Shown here: piece after piece, positions 61,998 through 64,000 of the stretch
Layout of the letters: every line of letters starts with the position of its first letter
How positions within the stretch are numbered: position 1 is the first letter of the stretch
Source of the DNA: Karalla daura
Lineage: Eukaryota > Chordata > Actinopteri > Chaetodontiformes > Leiognathidae
Assembly: GCA_029224185.1 (NCBI GenBank)
Contig: CM055211.1
Coordinates: 8,340,917 to 8,404,916, forward strand
Reading direction: 5' to 3'
Length of the DNA stretch: 64,000 nt
Position numbers and translations under genes: made by a program
The notes under the pieces: model-generated
Seen by the model: the letters and a program-made list of their open reading frames with translations, nothing else
The model's database searches: none
What the model was told of the DNA's origin: nothing

Positions 61998-64000
61998 CTG
62001 TGTGTGCCTGTGTGTGTCATTTGTTGCACTTTGAACAGTTGAACAGTCATTAGAGGCTGAGGAGTCGACATGCCTCTGTCTACCTGACTGTAATGCAAAG
62101 AGCTGTCGTATTATGACACATTACAGTTTGACATTGAGTTATTATGATTTTTTTTTATTTTTTTTTCGGCCATTTTTGGACTGTAGATGTAGCCCCAGTG
62201 GCCTAATGGATAAGGCACTGGCCTCCTAAGCCAGGGATTGTGGGTTCGAGTCCCATCTGGGGTGGATTCTTTGCTTATTGAAGCCTGGCTTTCATAATTA
62301 TTCACTCGGTTTTGTAGCACATCGTGTTCGACAGCCTCCCTCCCGCCCTGCGCCGGTTTCCACCAGGAAATAACACAATTCATGAAGTGTAAACCAAAGC
62401 ACCGCTGCTTCCCTCTGCAGCTGTCTCCCTCCCAGTGACACCAGCGTGGATGTTCATCCGAGGAGAGAGCAGTTCAGCAGAGCCTGGCCTCCTGACTCTG
62501 TGTTCAGGGATTACTGTGGCTCAGAGCTCAGAGGACAGTGACTCTGGATATTATCAGAGGGTTTTCCTCACTCTGTTTGCACAGAGCTGCACCAGGACCA
62601 GCTGATTTTATGCTCACGTAACCAGTCTGTGTTTCTCAGGTCAGTCCGAGCGGAGCTAATGTTACTTAGTGTCTTTCCCGCTCATTCACACGGGCTGGAC
62701 TCCTCCCGTCAGCTGGGTGCAGGTGCCAGCGCTGACTTTAAGCAGAGTCACGTTGGGAGGTTTACGTGACGAGCAGATCATGTGGCCTTCAGGCTCCCGA
62801 CCGGCACCGCTGCACTTCTGAGTCCCGCGCCCACGTTTATTAGCTCCGCTTGTAATTCTCGTCTCTCAGGAAATGAAAAACTGATGGAACAGGAAATTAA
62901 ATGTGTCTTTTGTCTTGAGCCAACACAGCAGCAACATGAAACTACATGACTTACAACTCGTTGACTTTAGAACCTCTGTAGATGTGAAAGTTGAAATAGA
63001 TAATTGTGTAACTGGTTTGTTTTCCCTTTCCAGAAAACTGCCTTTGACACTGAGAAACAGGGTCTGGACAACTTGGCCTACGAGTATGGGAGTCAGAGCG
63101 AGCTCTGCGCTGCACCCAGAGCGACGTCCCGGGCTTCCTTCAGGCTCCAGGGCGTCTCCACAGAGCAGCAGGCCCGGGCCGTCCAGGGCAGGATCTGCAG
63201 CCTGCCCGGGGTGCTCTCTGCCAGCCTGCCCCCCTGCGGAGGCCGGGCCACCGTGGACTACGACACCTCGGCCGTCACCAGCAGAGACATCGCCCTGGAG
63301 CTGCACGGTCTGGGCCTGGGGGTGGAGGCGTGTGTGCGGGTCGGCGTGGAGGGGATGCACTGCCAGTCCTGTGTGCAGTCCATCCAGGATCAGATAGGAC
63401 CTCTGCCCGGGGTGGCACACATTCAGGTGTCGCTCCAGGACAATGCAGCTCTGATTGTGTACCGACCTCTTCTAGTTGCCCCGCAGGAGCTGAGGGACAA
63501 GATCGAGGACATGGGGTTCGGGGCCGTTTTATTACCTGACGATATAACGCAGTGGCAGGACGACACGTCAGACTCTTCCAGCCAGACTGTCTCTGTCTGG
63601 ATCGTAGGGATGACTTGTAACTCCTGCGTTCAGTCCATCGAAGGGAGGATCTCTCAGATGACGGGCGTGCTTTCCATATCAGTGTCATTGCAGGAAGGAA
63701 AGGGAACGATAACCTTTGACCCCAGGCTGACGGAGCCGGAGCAACTCAGGGCAGCGATCGAGGACATGGGGTTCGATGCATCACTTGAAGGTGTGTAGCA
63801 GGGAGAGGTGTTTTGATTTTTCGTTGTGAGAAACTATAGCGAGGGAGTGATTATTATGATGCAGTCCGGTCTGGACAAGCACAAAGTAAGAAGCTTGAGA
63901 AATGGTTCATCTGAGCAAGTATGAAACTGTTTTCTCTGTCTCTGCAGCTCGTCTAATATATCTTCCTCACACCCGTGAAATCCAGCAAACAGGACACAGT
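60989..64000 (+). CDS. atp7b: ATP7B-like copper-transporting P-type ATPase, N-terminal part
   Basis: Exons are 60989-61114 (42 codons), 63034-63790 and 63948 onwards, cut by the window end. Exon 1 ends in a serine/lysine- then cysteine-rich segment with Cys at residues 21, 25, 27, 31, 33 and 37. Exon 2 begins KTAFDTEKQGLDNLAYEYG, corresponding to the KKSFAFDNVGYE region of human ATP7B, which separates it from ATP7A. Three heavy-metal-associated folds follow. The first (about 77-142) lacks the CxxC pair. The second has GMHCQSC (C152, C155) and the third GMTCNSC (C237, C240), ending LRAAIEDMGFDAS as in human domain 4. The family pumps Cu(I) into the trans-Golgi and bile, and its N-terminal domains take copper from ATOX1. 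The membrane and ATPase domains are outside the window. Exon 1 rests on its good donor, matching phase and lack of another upstream start. Confidence 0.85.
61917..62017. repeat. (GT)n microsatellite
   Basis: Long, slightly interrupted GT run in atp7b intron 1. Confidence 0.95.
62192..62264 (+). tRNA. tRNA-Arg (anticodon CCT)
   Basis: A 73-base cloverleaf identical to the tRNA at 41138-41210, again nested in the first intron of a gene (atp7b) and in its sense orientation. The first run of four T lies about 45 bases downstream, with a weaker CTTT earlier, so termination may be less tight than for the other copy. Confidence 0.95.

Larger units (their letters stand above)
61115..63033 (+). other. 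atp7b intron 1
   Basis: A 1.9-kb intron holding the GT microsatellite at 61917-62017 and the tRNA-Arg gene at 62192-62264. Poly-T runs lie just upstream of the tRNA at 62149-62166. No further gene seen. Confidence 0.75.

Noticed and set aside
62111..62383. Open frame through the tRNA-Arg at 62192-62264 with a product ending in PDGTRTHNPWLRRP
   Set aside because: This peptide is a translation of the tRNA gene itself; the same string appears from the identical copy at 41138-41210.

Overview
The window is vertebrate nuclear DNA, almost certainly from a teleost fish with a compact genome. The genes are split into many short exons with GT-AG introns, spacing is tight, microsatellites are plentiful, and the proteins are clearly vertebrate (type V collagen, a class B GPCR, pejvakin, EED, ATP7B). 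I saw no bacterial, viral or intact transposon coding sequence. Exon maps were made by hand from splice sites and reading phase. For all six complete protein genes other than the two cut by the window edges, plus the collagen, the exon lengths add up to a whole number of codons.

Layout. (1) 516-3013 (+): 3' end of an OSBP-related sterol/lipid transfer protein gene, best match osbpl11, with a long 3' UTR. (2) 5650-10492 (+): fam171b, a single-pass membrane protein, 8 exons. (3) 12992-15917 (-): zswim2, an E3 ligase with SWIM, RING, ZZ and RING modules, 10 exons, convergent with fam171b. (4) 19178-21634 (+): a calcitonin-receptor-like receptor (calcrl), 12 coding exons. (5) 21635-29081: about 7.4 kb without a recognisable gene. 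(6) 29082-44544 (-): col5a2, about 54 exons, with an exact 1014-residue triple helix and five tandem VWC exons. (7) 47424-49676 (+): pjvk (pejvakin). (8) 50492-55583 (+): pwp2 (SSU processome). (9) 56041-59584 (+): eed (PRC2). (10) 60989-64000 (+): 5' end of atp7b (copper ATPase), running off the window.

Three tRNA-Arg genes lie inside introns, each in the host gene's orientation: CCT in col5a2 intron 1, TCG in pjvk intron 4 and CCT in atp7b intron 1. The two CCT copies are identical over 73 bases.

The genes do not form one pathway. The block fam171b - zswim2 - calcrl - col5a2 matches the order on human 2q32, while the flanking genes have human counterparts on other chromosomes or further away. 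The most unusual observations are the fivefold VWC exon array in col5a2, a cysteine-rich metallothionein-like first exon and a metal-site-less first metal-binding domain in atp7b, and the replacement of the near-invariant ECL2 tryptophan in calcrl.
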